A stretch of DNA of 64,000 nucleotides, from the NCBI GenBank assembly GCA_018268575.1, contig JAFDWF010000066.1:53694-117693 (forward strand), written 5' to 3'. Position numbers and translations under genes: made by a program. The first letter of the stretch is position 1. Each line of letters begins with the position of its first letter. Under the pieces are notes generated by a model. The model ran no database searches. It saw nothing but the letters and a program-made list of their open reading frames with translations, and had not been told where the DNA came from. Shown piece by piece: positions 7,630 to 16,883 of the stretch. This DNA comes from Actinomycetota bacterium (GTDB taxonomy: Bacteria; Actinomycetota; Thermoleophilia; Solirubrobacterales; 70-9).

Positions 7630-9408
7630 CTATTCGCCAGCTTCCTTTTCGTGCCCTTTGGCTTTGCCGTTGGGCGGAGATCCGACTTCAGGGGAAGACG
7701 TCATCACCGAGGAGACTTCGACCGGTTCGGTCACTTCGACGATGGCGGATTCTTCATCGGACTTTTCAGGGTGCGACGGGTGTTCCGGATGGGCCGGAGA
7801 TTCCGGAGAGGTCGGTTCCGAGGGAGTCGTGCCGGCGGCCTCGACGCTCGCGCCGTACGAGGACTTCGCCTTTTCAGGGTGTTCGGGATGCGCCGGGTGT
7901 TCGGGATGTCCGGGGCTTCCCGCGGACTTGACCGGGCTCGTTTCGCCGGTGCCGGATTCCTGTGGGCGAGTTCCGCTCTCCGTCCCGAGGCCGTTCTCCT
8001 GAGGTTGCTGTTCGGGACGCGTGGACTTTTCGGCCTGCCCCGCTTCGTCGGCCTTGCCCGGGACGATCACCTGACCTTCGTCCTTTGCCGCGACCGGGAT
8101 GCCGCCGGTGCCGGAGGCTGGTCCGACATCCGTGGCCTCGCCGGGACCCGGTCCCGGCGAGGCCACACTGCGGTTGACGTGCGCCGGGATGCCTTCCGCC
8201 GGGTGGGCGACGACAGTCGCGGTCCCCTTTCCGATCGACACCCGCGTTGCGCCCGCAGACGCTTCGACCACGGTTCTCTCGGTTCCCGGGTCGCGACGGT
8301 GCGTCATCGGATCGCCTTCCCGCGGGTCGACCTGCCGGCGCTCGGGCGTTAGGGGGACGACACCGCCGTGACCGACGAAGGCGCCGTGATCCACGGCCGC
8401 CGTCCCGACCGCCAGGGCTGCGAGCACCACGACCCCCGCCTTGACCAGACCCGGGATACCCGCAGAGCCCGCCGCCGCGAGTCCCGCGCTCGTCCCGGCG
8501 CCGACTCCCGCCGCGGCACCACCGCCGCCCACGGCCGCCGATGATCCGCCGATGATCCCCTTCAACATGCCGACCGCGGCGATCGCGGGCACCGGGGCGA
8601 TCGAGGCGAACGCCTTCCTACGCTCCCGGATCTCGGTCTGGAATCGTCGGCACCGGACACAGTCACGAAGGTGGGCACGGATTTCTCGTCGCCCAGGTCG
8701 TCCGCTTTCGGTGTCGGAGACCTGGCGCATCACCGCGTCGCAAGCCATCTGGCGTCCCAGCTCCATCTGGCTGAGCCCGCACCGTGCCTCATAGAGCGCC
8801 TGGCGGACTGCGCCCGGCGAGCTGCCGAGGGCGGCGCCGATCTCGCCGAACTCGAGACCGCTCACCTCACGCATCACCAGCGTGGCGCGCAGACGCTCGG
8901 GGAGGTCGGCGATGTCGGCGAGCAACGTCTCCAGCCGATCGTCCTGCTCGGCCTGTTCCTCGGGACCCGCGGCTCTCTCGTCGACGATCAGGTCCAGTGT
9001 CTCGACGGGGCGTTCGCGGCGCCGCAATTCGACCGCCTCGTTATGGGCGATGCGGTAGAGCCACGGCTTCAGTTGCATATCGCGCCTCTCGCCGGGTAAG
9101 GCGCGCATCGCCCGGACCATCGTGTTCTGCACGGCGTCCTGGGCGTCCTGTGGTTCGCGAAGGATGCCGACGCAGAAGCGGTAGAGATCCCGCTCATACC
9201 GACGGAAGATCGCCGCGAACGCCTCGGGGTCGCCGCACGCCGCGCGTTTGGCGAGGCGCGCGTCCGAGGCGACCGACAGTCCTACACCGCCCAGCGCACG
9301 ACGCCGGCGTTTGGTGCCGACCGCGGCGTCTGAATCCTTCCCGGCGATGGCCGGATCGGCTCCTCCGAGAGCTCGTGGCATGGCGGGTCGGGTACCCCGG
9401 ACAACCAT
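7630..9408 (-). CDS. ECF sigma factor fused to anti-sigma-like domain, membrane helix and His/Pro-rich tail
   Basis: 592 residues. Region 2 (residues ~55-125; AFAAIFRRYERDLYRFCVGI, DAQDAVQNTMVRAM) and region 4 (~160-215; LPERLRATLVMREVSGLEF, GAVRQALYEARCGL) form an ECF sigma-70. A zinc-finger-like HLRDCVRC follows at 246-253, then a Gly/Ala-rich stretch, one membrane helix (~318-338) and a ~250-residue tail with the repeat HPEHPAHPEHPE and SPAHPEHPSHPEK. A membrane-tethered sigma factor released or sensed through its tail is inferred. It is transcribed toward the gvp operon. The start could also be ATG 9381. Confidence 0.85.
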   Translation of the reverse strand: MVVRGTRPAMPRALGGADPAIAGKDSDAAVGTKRRRRALGGVGLSVASDARLAKRAACGDPEAFAAIFRRYERDLYRFCVGILREPQDAQDAVQNTMVRAMRALPGERRDMQLKPWLYRIAHNEAVELRRRERPVETLDLIVDERAAGPEEQAEQDDRLETLLADIADLPERLRATLVMREVSGLEFGEIGAALGSSPGAVRQALYEARCGLSQMELGRQMACDAVMRQVSDTESGRPGRREIRAHLRDCVRCRRFQTEIRERRKAFASIAPVPAIAAVGMLKGIIGGSSAAVGGGGAAAGVGAGTSAGLAAAGSAGIPGLVKAGVVVLAALAVGTAAVDHGAFVGHGGVVPLTPERRQVDPREGDPMTHRRDPGTERTVVEASAGATRVSIGKGTATVVAHPAEGIPAHVNRSVASPGPGPGEATDVGPASGTGGIPVAAKDEGQVIVPGKADEAGQAEKSTRPEQQPQENGLGTESGTRPQESGTGETSPVKSAGSPGHPEHPAHPEHPEKAKSSYGASVEAAGTTPSEPTSPESPAHPEHPSHPEKSDEESAIVEVTEPVEVSSVMTSSPEVGSPPNGKAKGHEKEAGE

Positions 9409-9445
9409 CTCTACCCAATCCGCGCCATCCGGGGGGACCGGAAAG

Positions 9446-9477
9446 GTTCTGACAAATCACCGGCCTGCGCCGTTGCA
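9446..9477 (+). promoter_or_regulatory. Promoter-like motif before the DUF6458-like gene
   Basis: GTTCTGACAAA, 13 bases, CCGTTGCA: the counterpart of the motif at 7559-7589. If CTGACA/GTTGCA are the -35/-10 boxes, transcription would begin at or within a few bases of ATG 9486. That would give a leaderless mRNA, in agreement with the lack of a ribosome site. Confidence 0.5.
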
Positions 9478-9485
9478 GTCCCGAC

Positions 9486-9734
9486 ATGACTTTCGCAGGC
9501 AGCATCTTCCTGATCGCCATCGGTGCGATCCTTCGCTACGCCACCCATTTCCACGTCAGCGGCGTCGATCTGCGGACGGTCGGCCTCATCCTGATGATCG
9601 CCGGCGCCGTCGGATTGCTGATCGCCATCTGGCAGTGGGCGGTCTGGTCGCGCAGGTCGCGTCGCGACGAAGTCCTGGTCGACGAAGGACCGGCCCGCGT
9701 CTATCGGCGCGACCGCCCACCTGACGGACGCTGA
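9486..9734 (+). CDS. Small membrane protein, DUF6458-like
   Basis: 82 residues with two hydrophobic helices: TFAGSIFLIAIGAILRYA at 2-19 and GLILMIAGAVGLLIAIWQ near 33-50. A basic cytoplasmic tail follows (SRRSRRDEVLVDEG). The start FAGSIFLIAIGAILRYA is typical of a small family annotated DUF6458 in actinobacteria (from memory). No ribosome site is seen, consistent with leaderless expression. Role unknown. Confidence 0.8.
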   Translation: MTFAGSIFLIAIGAILRYATHFHVSGVDLRTVGLILMIAGAVGLLIAIWQWAVWSRRSRRDEVLVDEGPARVYRRDRPPDGR

Positions 9735-9805
9735 CCGGGTCGCCCTGGCACCTGACGCACAGGCCCCACGAGTAGGTCGCGCCTCGGAGGGTACGCATCG
9801 ATCCG

Positions 9806-12037
9806 ATGTCGGAAAGAGATCCCGATCCGATGGCGGAGGAGAAGCACCGGGGCACCTGGCGCCTCGGCCGCGCGATCGTCTGGGCGCGATTGCTGATCAT
9901 CGCCGCCTGGATCGCCGGCGCCGCGCTGGCCACCGCGCAACTGCCCTCAGGTCTCGGCTCCGAAGAAGCCGAGCTCGGCAGCCTCCTGCCCCGCTCCTCG
10001 CAGGCCCTCGCAGTCGAACAGCGCTCGCTGCAGACCTTCGGCTTCCCGCTGATCAGCCGCTCGATGGTGGTGGCGCAGAAGCGAGGCGGGTTCGACGCCG
10101 CCGAGGGCGCCGCCGCCCTCCGCTACATCGCGAGGACCGACAAGGGCCACTCCGAACTGAAGGCGGTGCCGTTCGCCGCCGAAGGCAGGCCGCTCGCAGG
10201 CGGGCAGATCGGCGACACGCTGCTGGTCTACCTGTATGTGGCGCCGTCGGCCGAAGACGCGGTCGGCATGAGCGAAGAATTCGCCGCCGGCCTGCGACGG
10301 GCCACCGCTGCCAACACCGCCCACATCACCGGCTCGGTGCCCGCTGCGGCGGCCGAATCGAACCTGGTCGAAGAAGACCTGATCTGGGTCGAGATCGCGA
10401 CCGTGGTCGTGGTGGTCGGCATCCTGCTCGCCTACTACCGCTCGCTCGCGATCCCGCTCCTATGTCTCGCCGGGGTCGGCCTTTCCTACCTCGTGGCCGA
10501 CCGCCTCCTCGGGTTGGTCGCCGAACGGTTCGGCCTGGTGATCCCAGAAGAGGTGCAGCCAGTAATCATCGCGCTCCTCTTCGGCGTCCTCACCGACTAT
10601 CTCGTCTTCTTCGTCTCCGGCTTCCGCGCCCGCCTGCGGCGGGGCTCGTCGACGGTCGAGGCGGCGAGCGCGGTGACCGGCGAGCTCCTGCCGGTGGTCT
10701 CGACCGCGGCGCTGATGATCGCCGGGGCGACGATGACGCTGACGCTCGCCGGCGTCGACTTCCTCTCCGCCTTCGGCCCGGCGATGGCGATCTCGGTCCT
10801 GGTCGCCGCGGTGGTCTCGCTGACCTTCGTCCCCGCCTGCCTGGCGCTGCTTGGCCGTTTCGTCTTCTGGCCGCAACGGAGCCAGGCGGAGGAGGAAGGC
10901 CCGGCGGCCGGGCCGGAGTCGAAGGCGCGCGGGCGGATCGTCGGCCTCGGCGCCCGCCACCCGGTCATGGTCATCCTCATCTGCCTGGTCGCCCTGCTCG
11001 CCGCGGCGAGCGGCCTACGAGGGCTCGAGCTCGGCAACCCGATCATCCGCGGGCTGCCGACCACGACCCAGACCCGGCAGGGCTTCGACGAGGCTACCCA
11101 GGCCCTCGGCCCGGGCGTGGTCGGCCCGACGATGGTGGTGGTCGAAGGAGAAGGAGTGGGAGAAGACCAGGGCGCCCTCGCCTCGCTGCAGGAAGGGATC
11201 GAAACGCAGCCGGGCATCGCCTCGGTGCTCGGCCCGGCGCAACGGCTCGGGCAGGCGCCCGCAGGCGTCTTCGTCGCCACCGGCGGCGGCGCGGCGCGCT
11301 TCCTCGTCGTCCTCGAAGCCGACCCCGACGGACCGGTCGCCCCCGAAATCCTCGAACGCCTCGAATCGCGGCTGCCCGAACTGCTGGAAAGGAGCGGCCT
11401 CCAGGGGGCGAGCTTCGGCGTCACCGGCGACACCTCGATCGGCCACGAACTGACCGAAGACACCTGGCACGCGGGGCTCAAGGTGGCGCCGGCGGCGATT
11501 GCCGTGCTGCTCATCCTGCTCTTCGCCCTGCTGCGGAGCTGGACCGCGCCGCTCTACCTGGTCGGCTCGAGCCTCCTCGTCGTCGCGGCGGCGCTCGGCC
11601 TCACCGTCTACGTCTTCCAGGGCCTGCTCGGCTACAACGAGCTCGCCTTCTTCGTCCCGGTGGCGACGGCGATCCTGATGCTCGCCCTGGGCGCCGACTA
11701 CAACGTCTTCCTGGTCAGCCGGATCTGGCGCGAGGCCGAGCGGCGCGACCTGCGCGAGGCGGTCCGCACCGCGGGGTCGCGGGCCTCCAGCGCGATCGCC
11801 GTCGCCGGCCTGATCCTCGCCCTCTCCTTCGCCGCGGTTTGGCTGATCCCGATCGCCGCCTTCCGCGAGCTCGCCTTCGCGATGTTCGTCGGCCTGATGC
11901 TCGACACCTGGGTCGCGCGACCGCTGCTGGTGCCTGCGCTGGTCAGCCTCTTCGGTCGGGACCCGGGGCAGGAGAGCGCGAACAGCTCCGACGATGACCT
12001 TCGGGTTTCCCCTCGGCCCTGGAGGGAATCTCTGTAG
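9806..12037 (+). CDS. MMPL/RND-family membrane transporter
   Basis: 743 residues in the MMPL layout. There is a membrane helix near residues 20-45 (AIVWARLLIIAAWIAGAALA), an extracytoplasmic domain, and a five-helix block with GVLTDYLVFFVSGFRARL. A second helix (HPVMVILICLVALLAA) leads into a second external domain and a second block with ALGADYNVFLVSRIWREA. GxxTDY and GADYN are the family's proton-relay motifs. Such proteins export lipids or drugs across the membrane; the substrate is not predictable. ATG 9806 is used; 9830 is an alternative. The gene stands alone. Confidence 0.93.
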   Translation: MSERDPDPMAEEKHRGTWRLGRAIVWARLLIIAAWIAGAALATAQLPSGLGSEEAELGSLLPRSSQALAVEQRSLQTFGFPLISRSMVVAQKRGGFDAAEGAAALRYIARTDKGHSELKAVPFAAEGRPLAGGQIGDTLLVYLYVAPSAEDAVGMSEEFAAGLRRATAANTAHITGSVPAAAAESNLVEEDLIWVEIATVVVVVGILLAYYRSLAIPLLCLAGVGLSYLVADRLLGLVAERFGLVIPEEVQPVIIALLFGVLTDYLVFFVSGFRARLRRGSSTVEAASAVTGELLPVVSTAALMIAGATMTLTLAGVDFLSAFGPAMAISVLVAAVVSLTFVPACLALLGRFVFWPQRSQAEEEGPAAGPESKARGRIVGLGARHPVMVILICLVALLAAASGLRGLELGNPIIRGLPTTTQTRQGFDEATQALGPGVVGPTMVVVEGEGVGEDQGALASLQEGIETQPGIASVLGPAQRLGQAPAGVFVATGGGAARFLVVLEADPDGPVAPEILERLESRLPELLERSGLQGASFGVTGDTSIGHELTEDTWHAGLKVAPAAIAVLLILLFALLRSWTAPLYLVGSSLLVVAAALGLTVYVFQGLLGYNELAFFVPVATAILMLALGADYNVFLVSRIWREAERRDLREAVRTAGSRASSAIAVAGLILALSFAAVWLIPIAAFRELAFAMFVGLMLDTWVARPLLVPALVSLFGRDPGQESANSSDDDLRVSPRPWRESL

Positions 12038-12360
12038 GCGATGGCCTCGCGTCGCGTCTGCGGACATCGCGGGATGGAAGGACCACCCCGTCGCTGAGCT
12101 CGCCTCTTGGCGCAGCGAGAGGCCGCGAACGGAGACGGCAGGGATGGTTCAGGTAGCGGCGTAGATCAGCGGTCGGGTGGGCGCCCGGCCGGCCGATCCT
12201 CGCTCACGCAGGAGGCGCCCCGACCCCGGTCCGCGGCTGCCGGCGGCTCCGAGGAGTGCGGTTCGCATCGCGATCCCTGGGTAATTGAGTGTGGGGACCG
12301 GCTGCGGCCTCTCCGGGGCGACATGGCCACGCCGCAGCGCACGACCCCTTTGGAGGATCG
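12038..12360. other. Non-coding interval
   Basis: 323 bases between the transporter and the zinc-ribbon gene. No open frame here has a ribosome site or a recognisable product, and no clear hairpin or repeat was found. It probably contains the promoter of the next operon. Confidence 0.4.
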
Positions 12361-12660
12361 ATGTTCTACTGCGAGCGCTGTGGGACCAGCTTCAACGCGG
12401 CTGCGGCACCGTCCGCGCAGGCTTGTCCTCGCTGCCGAGCGAAGGATGGCGTCTTTGCGCCCCTCACGTTCGCGATCGGCGCCGGCAGAACGCCTGAACC
12501 GGATCGGGCGTCCCCGCCGTCGGTGCAACCGCCCGACGCCGATCGAAACCGGGACGGCGGCTACACCCGGTCGGGCTCATGGGGAGGTGGCCCGGAACAA
12601 GGCGCACAGGCGGCCGATGGCCGTCGCGCAAAGTCAATCAAAGGAGGACACCATGGCTGA
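12361..12660 (+). CDS. Small zinc-ribbon protein
   Basis: 99 residues. The N-terminus FYCERCGTSFN ... QACPRCRAKDG (residues 2-30) is a four-cysteine zinc ribbon (C-x2-C ... C-x2-C). The rest is Pro/Asp/Gly-rich and probably disordered. The start ATG 12361 follows TTTGGAGG; upstream codons in frame are not supported. The end overlaps the PRC-barrel gene by eight bases, so the two are probably co-translated. Function unknown. Confidence 0.7.
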   Translation: MFYCERCGTSFNAAAAPSAQACPRCRAKDGVFAPLTFAIGAGRTPEPDRASPPSVQPPDADRNRDGGYTRSGSWGGGPEQGAQAADGRRAKSIKGGHHG

Positions 12661-13033
12661 GGAAATCATCGAGATGTGGATCTTCGGTGGAAGCACGGGA
12701 ATCGGAGCTGACCCGACGCAGGGCATCGATGTGACGGGCTTCGCCGTCGAGGCACTCGATGGCTCGATCGGGAAGATCGACGACGCGACGTACGAGGAGA
12801 ATGCCCATGGGCTCGTGGTCGACACCGGACCCTGGATCTTCGGGAAGAAGGTCGTCCTGCCGGCCGGTGTGATCGAGCGCGTCGACGCCGACGAGGAAAA
12901 GGTCTACGTCTCTCGGACCAAGGATCAGATCAAGGATTCCCCGAAGTTCGGTGAAACCGAGCTCGACCCTGATGCCCGAGGTGAGATCGGTGACTACTAC
13001 GGTCCGGGCGGGGCGGGATCAAGAGGGCGCTGA
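12653..13033 (+). CDS. PRC-barrel domain protein
   Basis: 126 residues with a strong AAAGGAGGA ribosome site before ATG 12653. After ~25 residues the PRC-barrel pattern appears: VTGFAVEALDGSIGKIDDAT, HGLVVDTGPWIFGKKVVLPA, GVIERVDADEEKVYVSRT. The C-terminus is Asp/Gly/Tyr-rich (EIGDYYGPGG). PRC-barrels act in RNA-processing, photosynthetic and stress proteins; this stand-alone type is common in actinobacteria and often stress-induced. Binding partner unknown. Confidence 0.88.
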   Translation: MAEEIIEMWIFGGSTGIGADPTQGIDVTGFAVEALDGSIGKIDDATYEENAHGLVVDTGPWIFGKKVVLPAGVIERVDADEEKVYVSRTKDQIKDSPKFGETELDPDARGEIGDYYGPGGAGSRGR

Positions 13034-13222
13034 TCCTCGAAGAGGGACGACGCCGGCTGCTGACGGGACCCACCCTCTCGTAGTAGCCGGGTCGTCGCTC
13101 ACCCGGCGAAGGACGTGCCGAAAGCAGTCGAGGCTTGGGGGTGTCGACGGCGCGGATAGGTTGTCTCCAGAACGACTCGAACCGTCCGGTTGACCCGGCG
13201 GCGGAGCGGGTATCCCGATTGC

Positions 13223-13408
13223 ATGGCGATCATCCGCACCAGCGACAAGCGCAAGTTCGAGGTTGAGGTCAGCGCCAAGAAAGCCGACGAAGAAATCGTC
13301 CGCGTCGGCGCCCGCGCGATCCCGATCGTCGACCTGAAGCTCGCCGGCAACGACGAGATGATCTTCATCAATGCCGCCCACGTCGTCTCGATCGAAGACG
13401 ACGACTGA
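13223..13408 (+). CDS. 61-residue protein of unknown function
   Basis: Start ATG 13223 (AIIRTSDKRKFEVEVSAKKA). An alternating beta-strand pattern runs through VRVGARAIPIVDLKLAGNDE and MIFINAAHVVSIEDDD. The length and strand pattern suggest a compact beta-barrel. The codon use matches its neighbours. No family is recognised. A GC-rich interval of 190 bases separates it from the PRC-barrel gene. Confidence 0.65.
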   Translation: MAIIRTSDKRKFEVEVSAKKADEEIVRVGARAIPIVDLKLAGNDEMIFINAAHVVSIEDDD

Positions 13409-13527
13409 CTCTGGATGTCTCTTGTGGGCGGGGCTCGATAGGAGGTTTGATCCAGGCTCCGCCGGCCCTCTGTCTTTCAGCTCAGGACAAGGCGCTCGGC
13501 GCAACGGTGGCGATCGAGGAGGTCCTC

Positions 13528-14976
13528 CTACCCATCGACCACGAACCCCTGGAGGGGACCCAGTAGGGCCGCCGACCTGCGCGAGACCCCACGGAGCTCG
13601 ACCAGACGGTGGGTCGCCGCCAGATCGCGTTCGCGACGCTCGCGCTGGGCTACGGCGATCGGTCGCCACAACTCGTCGACGACGTCGGCCGGGTCTCCCC
13701 TCACCTCCGCGACCGAGCGCTCGAGGTGCTCGGCCCAGAGGCGTAACCGCGTCTCGCGGGCGAGCCCCGGATCGCAGGTGACGACGTTGACCTCGGTGTC
13801 GTTGAAGAGGGAGTGCTCGTTGAGGTTTGCCGAGCCGACGGTCATCCAGCGGTCGTCGACGATGCCGACCTTGGCGTGGACATAGAGCGGCCCGGCGAGC
13901 TCGCCCGTCCGACTCGAGAGGGTCGCCGCCAGGAAGCGGCCGGCACCATCATCCGTCTCGACCAGCTCGGCGAGTTGACCGCGGGTGTCGTCGGCGCCGT
14001 TGTTGGGCTTTGCCGGCAGGAGGATCACGAGGCGGAAGCGGTCGGAGGGCGGCTCGCGCAGCTTGTCCCGCAAGATCTCGACGACCTGCGGCGCCCAGAG
14101 GAACTGGCTCTCCAGGTAGATGAAGGACTGCGCCGAGCGCAGGGCGCGCACGTAGGACTCGAGGATGCGGAAGTCGCCCTTGGGCAGAAAGTCATAGATC
14201 TTCTCCGGCACGGTGCGGACCAGTTGGACCTCATGATCGCCGGCCGCCGGCGGCGGCGGGGACGCGACCAATCGCTCGCCGGTCACCTCCGTCCAGCGCG
14301 CCGCGAAATGGTCGGCCACGTCGGCGACCAGGGGCCCCTCCAACCGGGTCGAGACATCGTGCCAGCCGATCGCCCCCCGGGCCGGATGGTTGCTTGCGTC
14401 GTAGCGGTCCCCGGCGAGCGAGGTCAGGTCGATGCCGCCGACGAACGCGATCTGGCCATCGACGATCACCAGCTTCTCGTGGTGACAATGCATCGGGCGC
14501 TCGCGCGAGTCGAGGGCACAGGCGACCTTCGTCCCCCGGGTCAACTCGTCGCGGGCGCGCCGCACCTGCGAGCGGCGCGGCGAGAAGACCGGCAGCGGCG
14601 CCCCTCCCCAGAGCAGTACCCGCACGTCGACCCGCTCGGCGAGCTCGGCCAGGTGATCGCGGAGCCGCCGCGCCCCCTCGTGGCGCTCGAGCCCGAAGCC
14701 GGGCGTGACGTGCCAGCCGGCGATGTGTACGTGAGAGTGGGCCGCGCGGATCGCCTCGGCGATGCGCGGCAGGGCCTCGGCGCCGTCGATCAGAACCTCG
14801 AGCGTGCAGCCGCTGCGCGGCGGAGGATCACCCGCGACCCAGAGTCGACCCTCCCGCGGCGGATCAAGCTGGTCACCATGACCCAGACGCCGCAGTCGGC
14901 GTCGGTGGTGGGAGCCGACCGCCCGATCGATGGCGAGCCCACCCGCGCGGTCCAATCGTTCGAGTAGTCCGGCCAT
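13528..14976 (-). CDS. Phospholipase D-superfamily protein
   Basis: 482 residues with two HKD motifs: HCHHEKLVIVDGQIAFVGG near residues 165-184 and VHAKVGIVDDRWMTVGSANL near 370-390. These make the two halves of one active site in PLD-type phosphatidyl transferases and hydrolases. The linker LESQFLWAPQVVEILRDKL is typical of the family. No signal peptide or membrane helix is visible, so it is probably cytoplasmic. The C-terminal ~60 residues are Arg/Glu-rich. Substrate (phospholipid or other phosphodiester) cannot be told. Confidence 0.9.
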   Translation of the reverse strand: MAGLLERLDRAGGLAIDRAVGSHHRRRLRRLGHGDQLDPPREGRLWVAGDPPPRSGCTLEVLIDGAEALPRIAEAIRAAHSHVHIAGWHVTPGFGLERHEGARRLRDHLAELAERVDVRVLLWGGAPLPVFSPRRSQVRRARDELTRGTKVACALDSRERPMHCHHEKLVIVDGQIAFVGGIDLTSLAGDRYDASNHPARGAIGWHDVSTRLEGPLVADVADHFAARWTEVTGERLVASPPPPAAGDHEVQLVRTVPEKIYDFLPKGDFRILESYVRALRSAQSFIYLESQFLWAPQVVEILRDKLREPPSDRFRLVILLPAKPNNGADDTRGQLAELVETDDGAGRFLAATLSSRTGELAGPLYVHAKVGIVDDRWMTVGSANLNEHSLFNDTEVNVVTCDPGLARETRLRLWAEHLERSVAEVRGDPADVVDELWRPIAVAQRERRERDLAATHRLVELRGVSRRSAALLGPLQGFVVDG

Positions 14977-15079
14977 CCGCCCACAGGTACCCGGTTTCGG
15001 GGGTGACCGAGGCCCCCGACATTTTTCTCGGACCTGGAGCGGCGCCGACGAGTCGAGCGCCGCCTGACGCCCAGGTCAC

Positions 15080-16600
15080 TCAGACAGGAGCGGCAGGAGC
15101 TTCGTCGCCCGAGTTCAGACCAGATCCGGACACGCGCCGGCGGGCCTTGCTCAACGGCTCCGCGATCGACTCCAGGCTCTTGCCCTCGGCGTCGACACCG
15201 AAGAGGATCTCGGCGATCCCGCCGATCGCCATCACCACCGCGCCGAGGAGGAAGCCGAGGGCGACCTTCTCCAGTTCGCCGGTGTTGATCAGTTCACCGA
15301 AGAGCAGCGGGCCGACGATCCCCCCGGCGGCGGTGCCGACCGCGTAGAAGAAGGCGATCGAGAGCGCCCGGCTCTCCATCGGGAAGATCTCGGAGACGGT
15401 CAGGTAGGCGGCGCTGGCGCCGGAGGAGGCGAAGAAGAAGATCGCCAGGACCATCCCCATGAAGGCCCAGGTGGAGGGCGTGGTGGAGAGCAGGACGATG
15501 CCGAGGACAGCGGTCAGCGCGGCCGAGGTGAGGTAGCAGAGGGAGATCATCGTCTTCCGCCCGACCGTGTCGAAGAGGCGGCCGAGGGTCAGCGGGCCGA
15601 GGAAGTTGGAGGCGGCGAAGAGGGCGAGGTAGAGGGGGACCTGTCCGGAGCCGATGCCGAAGAATTCGCCCAGGATGGTTCCCAGGTCGAAGGTCACGGC
15701 GTTGTAGATGAAGGCCTGGCCGACGAACAGCGAGAGGCCGAGGATCGTCCGCTTCGGGTATTTGTGGATCGCCACCGAGGCGATCTCGCGGAAGGGGATC
15801 GTCGCCCGCTGGTGGATCGCGAGCTTGGCGTCGTCGGGGACCTCCTCCAGCTCTTCGCCGGTCTCCTCGCGTACCTCGTCCTCGATTTCGCCGACGATCT
15901 TCTCGGCCTCGTCCTCGTGGCCGTGGATGAAGAGCCACCGCGGGCTCTCGGGGACGTTCCTGCGCACGATCAGGATGCCGACCCCGAGCACCGCCCCGAT
16001 CAGGAAGGCGAGCCGCCAGCCGAAGTCCGTGGCGAAGATCGAGGTGTCCAGCAGCGGCACCGTGAGCAGCGCGCCGACCGCGGCGCCGACCCAGTAGGAG
16101 CCGTTGATGATCAGGTCGACTCGGCCGCGCAGGCGCGCCGGAATCAGCTCGTCGATCGCCGAGTTGATCGCCGCGTACTCGCCGCCGATCCCCATCCCGG
16201 TGATGAAGCGGCAGAGGAAGAAGTACCAGGCGGTCCAGGCGAAGCCGGTGGCGACGGTGGCGGCGATGTAGAGGCCGAGGGTGACGAGGAAGAGTTTCTT
16301 GCGCCCGAAGCGGTCGGTCAGCTGGCCGAAGAAGAGGGCGCCGACACAGGCGCCGGCGACGTAGCAGGCGGCGGCGCTGCCGATCTGCGAGGCGTCGAGG
16401 GTGATCCCGGAGCCGCCTTCGGTGAGCCGGTCGCCGATCGAGCCGATGATCGTCACCTCGAGCCCGTCGAGGATCCAGACCGTGCCGAGGCCGATCACCA
16501 CCAGCCAGTGCCACTTCGCCCAGGGCAGCCGGTCGAGCCGTGCCGGGACCTGCGTCTCGATCTCCTTGCCCTCGGCAGTTGCGGTCACTTCCGTCGCCAT
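15080..16600 (-). CDS. MFS transporter, sugar/acid-porter type
   Basis: 506 residues with about twelve membrane helices. Family motifs: loop 2-3 GQLTDRFGRKKLF, loop 6-7 PESPRWLFIHG and the second-half DTVGRKTM. A charged ~65-residue cytoplasmic loop (HEDEAEKIVGEIEDEV...) sits between the halves. It starts with ATG 16600 (MATEVTATAEGKEIE); upstream residues in the open frame lack support. Likely a proton symporter for an organic acid or sugar. No catabolic operon adjoins it, so the substrate is open. Confidence 0.9.
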   Translation of the reverse strand: MATEVTATAEGKEIETQVPARLDRLPWAKWHWLVVIGLGTVWILDGLEVTIIGSIGDRLTEGGSGITLDASQIGSAAACYVAGACVGALFFGQLTDRFGRKKLFLVTLGLYIAATVATGFAWTAWYFFLCRFITGMGIGGEYAAINSAIDELIPARLRGRVDLIINGSYWVGAAVGALLTVPLLDTSIFATDFGWRLAFLIGAVLGVGILIVRRNVPESPRWLFIHGHEDEAEKIVGEIEDEVREETGEELEEVPDDAKLAIHQRATIPFREIASVAIHKYPKRTILGLSLFVGQAFIYNAVTFDLGTILGEFFGIGSGQVPLYLALFAASNFLGPLTLGRLFDTVGRKTMISLCYLTSAALTAVLGIVLLSTTPSTWAFMGMVLAIFFFASSGASAAYLTVSEIFPMESRALSIAFFYAVGTAAGGIVGPLLFGELINTGELEKVALGFLLGAVVMAIGGIAEILFGVDAEGKSLESIAEPLSKARRRVSGSGLNSGDEAPAAPV

Positions 16601-16883
16601 GCCGCGGGTCCCGTACCCTCCGTGCGGTTGGTCAACCAGTGGCCGGTTAGCGAGCGAAGGTCGCTGGCGACCAGTTCGCCTCTCGGGCCGCCCCGTCATC
16701 TGTCTTTCGGGCTAGCGACCCACAAATTCGGTTCGTCGGTGAGACCGTGGCGGAGAGCGAATTGCGAAATGAGAAGCGGCGGACGGGCATCGCCTCCCCG
16801 CGCGACCTTGCACCAGACCGTGGCCGGAACGTGGGAGGTCTCCCGGTCGGAGAAAGTCCTCGTCCTCCGCCCGAGAATGAGCC

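Noticed and set aside
10462..11997. Long plus-strand Arg/Pro-rich frame inside the MMPL gene, and similar frames inside the acyl-CoA ligase (32295-33611), MFS (15294-16514) and CoA-transferase genes
   Set aside because: Arg/Pro/Gly-rich shadows caused by high GC in third positions; the other frame has full family motifs.
12107..12652. Long N-terminal extension of the PRC-barrel frame back to 12107
   Set aside because: The strong AAAGGAGGA site and the family start at ATG 12653 fit far better, and the upstream part is Arg/Gly-rich noise overlapping the zinc-ribbon gene.
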